From: Coffea arabica
Taxonomy: Eukaryota; Streptophyta; Magnoliopsida; Gentianales; Rubiaceae
NCBI RefSeq assembly: GCF_036785885.1
Contig: NC_092323.1
Span: 5,620,501-5,684,500 of the forward strand
Length of the DNA stretch: 64,000 bases
Direction of reading: 5' to 3'
The translations under genes were made by a program, and so were the position numbers. The stretch's first letter is position 1; each line of letters opens with the position of its first letter. Of the stretch, positions 61,513-64,000 are shown one piece after another. Below the pieces are notes generated by a model that worked only from the letters and a program-made list of their open reading frames with translations, was not told where the DNA came from and made no database searches.

Positions 61513-64000
61513 TTATACAAGAGGATCAAGTTCAGTTGCCCACTTATTTTTGGTCTTTCCTTCAGTCGATGAACCACCAGTACCATATAACTCCGTTGAT
61601 GCCAGCCTTGTCGAATCAACGTAGTCAGGCGGACAATGTGCCGGTACGCCGCCAAATAAGAGGCATACAACTCTAAGCAATTGCATGAGACCAGTTTCCT
61701 TGTAATCAGACCCCCAAACGCATCCTTTTATGAAGCTTCTTATCAGTTCCCAAACAGAGTTTATGATCTTAGGTATGAGCCATAAGATCGAGAAGTAGTT
61801 CTTGTTTGGCACTTCGTCAACAGTCTTGCAGCACAATCATAACACAAACAAATTAATCCAGTTAAAAAAAATGAAAAAAAAAAAATCCGTTCTGATCAGT
61901 GATAGTTTGCAATATAGATGGAGAAACTAAAGAGAGGGAGATGGATGGACGTGCTCACTTTGCCTTTGAAGAAGCTGTTGAAATACGCACACGTCCCAAA
62001 GTGTTTAAACTCAGTGACGGAGTTATCAGAGGGGACTCGAGGCACAATATCGTTGCAATAAACGGTCCTATAGTAATTAGGGAGCAGGTTATTGTTAATT
62101 TGGTCTTCCATGAACTTTCCAAATTGCTCATTTCCCACCCTTGGTTGCCCGAAAGTGTAGACCCCGTCCAATCGCTCCAACATCGACGTTTCCCCATGAT
62201 ACGCCAAAATTGCTGGAAACAGAATTGCTAGGGCACCGCCCAGGCTATGACCCGTGACTATGAATTTGGCCTTGTCATTCTTCTTCAGAAGCTCTTTCAG
62301 CTTTTCCCTAACGGTGTAGTAAGCATAGTCGTGGCCGCCAAATATTTGGATCAAGTTCTTGGGCCAACCCGTGAGCTTCTGCTGGCCGAGTGCTTTGAGG
62401 AATCCGGCATGCACCTTTCCCAGCCCGGGGAACTCGTACCATGACAGATCAACGTCTGAAATCCAATCTAGAGTGTCGAAGGGCGAAGTGCCCCTGAAGG
62501 CCACCACGATCCTTTCCGAATCGGTGTTTTCATCTTTCCGGAACAAGAATCCTTGTGTTGTTGCTTTCTTTTGATAATCTGTCAAACAGGAAAGATTTTG
62601 CATAATAACAGTGGTCGTTACTGGGGAGTCGATCGACGATTATAAGCTCGGGATAATTTCAGGATTTCTAACAATTTCACTGAGCCGCCCCTGAGGTTTT
62701 GAAAATTACACATCCCTCCCTTAATTTGATAGTTTTAGTAACAAAACATTAAAATGATATTGACTTGGTCAAATTTTTAAATGAATACCCAAAAATACCC
62801 TTATGTAATAAGTTTTAATTTACTTCTCTATGGAATTATAAGATTATCTAATGTAATTATAAGGAAAATGTATGGAATTTTTCATATCCATATCTATTAT
62901 TTGATAAACGACTATAATAATAATTTTATCACTATGATAAGATACTTTTGATGGTATTTAATTATGAATTTAGATTTATAAGATAGAAAATAAAATGTTG
63001 AAATAATTGATTTAGAGTTTATGAATTTTTGAGTAATGGGATTATCATAATTTAGTAGTGATTTTGGGCATTTCCTTTTGATTTATTGTTAATTTTAATA
63101 CCAAAAAAATAGAAAACAAAGATTGGCCAAAAAAAAAAGTCATCAAAAAAATCATTAGTTAGACATTTGGTTACAATATAAACTAGATATAATAGTGATA
63201 ATTTTATAATTTTTGGCAAAAAATTAAAATAAAAAAGAATAAGAAGGAAAAAGAATGAAAAAATAATTTTAAAGTCATTCTAAATATAAGCATACGAAAC
63301 AAGAGAATTTTATTAAAATATTTAATGATAGTATTGTCATTTTAAATGACAATATAGGCATGTATAATTTTTCAAATCTCAAAGAACCTCAATGAAATTG
63401 TCAGAAACCTCAGATTATCCCTATAAACTAACACAAATATACTAGTTACTTGATAAGGCTTAGGACTTGGGTAGGAAATAATTACCGTTCCAGAAATCGT
63501 AAAACGCCACGAAATCCATCTGCCAAAGTTTTTTAAACCCGATTTCGTTAATTATCAGGATGCTGGACTTCAAAGAGGAAAAAAAAGGGAGAGGAAGAGA
63601 AAAAGATTAATGTCGTCATTACCTTCCAGTGGTCGGTGACGGTGGATTCAATAAAAGCCTTGTTCTCATAAGCAACTTTGGCAGCCATTACTGAGAGATG
63701 GGGATTATATCTACTATCCCCTGCTGCGATGTTCTCATCCAAATCTTGCCGCAAGTCCAGAAATGCTAGAACCGACAGGTACTTGGCCGATGTCTTGTCC
63801 GGGATGCCTATGACTTGACCTACAATTGAAAATGAAAACGAATTGAAACTGAGTCTTAATTGGATCGAAAGAGCCACTATAATGGCTCAAGTTTGGTGGT
63901 CTAATGATTACAAGCTGCAGAATACGAGAAGATTAGTGATATACTAGTGCTGCAAAATAGAGAGAATTTAAAATCTTTAGTTCTTCACAGATAGATTGTA
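61513..64000 (-). CDS. Lipase D: OBL1-like class 3 lipase, partial (exon 1 outside window)
   Basis: Exons 2 to 5 on -: 63623-63819, 63486-63519, 61959-62578, 61513-61824. The first exon lies beyond the window end. Frames join without stops. Exon 4 has [28 protein letters not shown] and YCNDIVPRVP; exon 5 has VPAHCPPDYVDSTRLAS. So the Ser, Asp and His of the triad are present. The sequence at the exon 3/4 joint is FYDFWNDYQKK, closer to typical OBL1 proteins than the B form (WNAFQRK). The tail runs on to ATELDPLV. It is the most diverged member of the array and probably functional, though exon 1 cannot be checked. Intron 3 holds a MITE. The exon 5 acceptor is GCAAG, slightly atypical. Confidence 0.87.
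62650..63421. mobile_element. MULE-type MITE in intron 3 of lipase D
   Basis: The ends GGGATAATTTCAGGATTTCT and (other strand) GGGATAATCTGAGGTTTCTG are inverted repeats; similarity continues with CAATTTCA(C/T)TGA. Flanks TATAAGCTC and TATAAACTA agree at 7 of 9 bases. It is AT-rich and non-coding, and related to the element at 36099-36949. Confidence 0.72.

Noticed and set aside
1..64000. tRNA, rRNA, riboswitch or bacterial-type defence system
   Set aside because: I scanned for tRNA T-loop-like motifs and clustered small genes and found nothing convincing; a tRNAscan and Rfam search would be decisive.

Overview
This window looks like nuclear DNA of a flowering plant, probably a eudicot. It is AT-rich, its genes have many short exons with GT-AG (rarely GC-AG) introns, its proteins are plant-type (remorin, three-RRM hnRNP-like protein, OBL1-like lipid-droplet lipase, chloroplast FtsH fragment), and it is dense in plant DNA transposons (MULE-type elements with 9-bp target duplications, Stowaway/mariner, hAT-like elements, Helitron ends, a small LTR element). 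I cannot name the species. There is no rRNA, no convincing tRNA, no CRISPR array and no bacterial-type operon.

Layout. (1) 1-6.2 kb: a repeat-rich upstream stretch, then a four-exon remorin gene on + (3026-6215, 393 aa). (2) 7.4-13.3 kb: a MULE-type MITE, then a 13-exon three-RRM RNA-binding protein gene on - (12758 to 8221, 362 aa) with a GC-AG intron. (3) 13.3-16.4 kb: two large non-autonomous inverted-repeat elements. (4) 16.4-64.0 kb: a tandem array of four class 3 (OBL1-like) lipases, all on -. Lipase A (18617-21329) is a pseudogene whose nucleophile elbow is deleted. Lipase B (30376-32960) is intact, 474 aa. Lipase C (49963-55695) is decayed and carries a 2.9-kb mariner-like element in intron 3. 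Lipase D (61513 to beyond the window end) looks intact but lacks exon 1 here. Flanking sequence was duplicated with the genes: blocks near 16.5-18.2, 21.3-24.1, 26.3-28.7 kb recur near 33-36, 41.6-43.1, 44.4-48.8, 55.7-57.5 and 60.1-61.5 kb.

The spaces between lipases are a record of nested transposon insertions. The main ones are a Pack-MULE-like element carrying a broken FtsH fragment (24097-26336) with a hAT-like MITE inside it, a Stowaway-type MITE (34760-35241) whose ends resemble the mariner element, a MULE-like element with unidentified internal sequence (43147-44413), a small LTR retrotransposon (47025-48433), and a CCGG-rich element nested in an older MITE (57981-58828).

The three gene types share no obvious pathway. 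I found no convincing new molecular system. The strongest observations are the lipase birth-and-death array, the templated-repair scar that destroyed lipase A, and the gene-fragment-carrying MULE. Exon boundaries were placed by hand from splice signals and reading-frame continuity; homology statements rest on recognition of family motifs, not on a database search.
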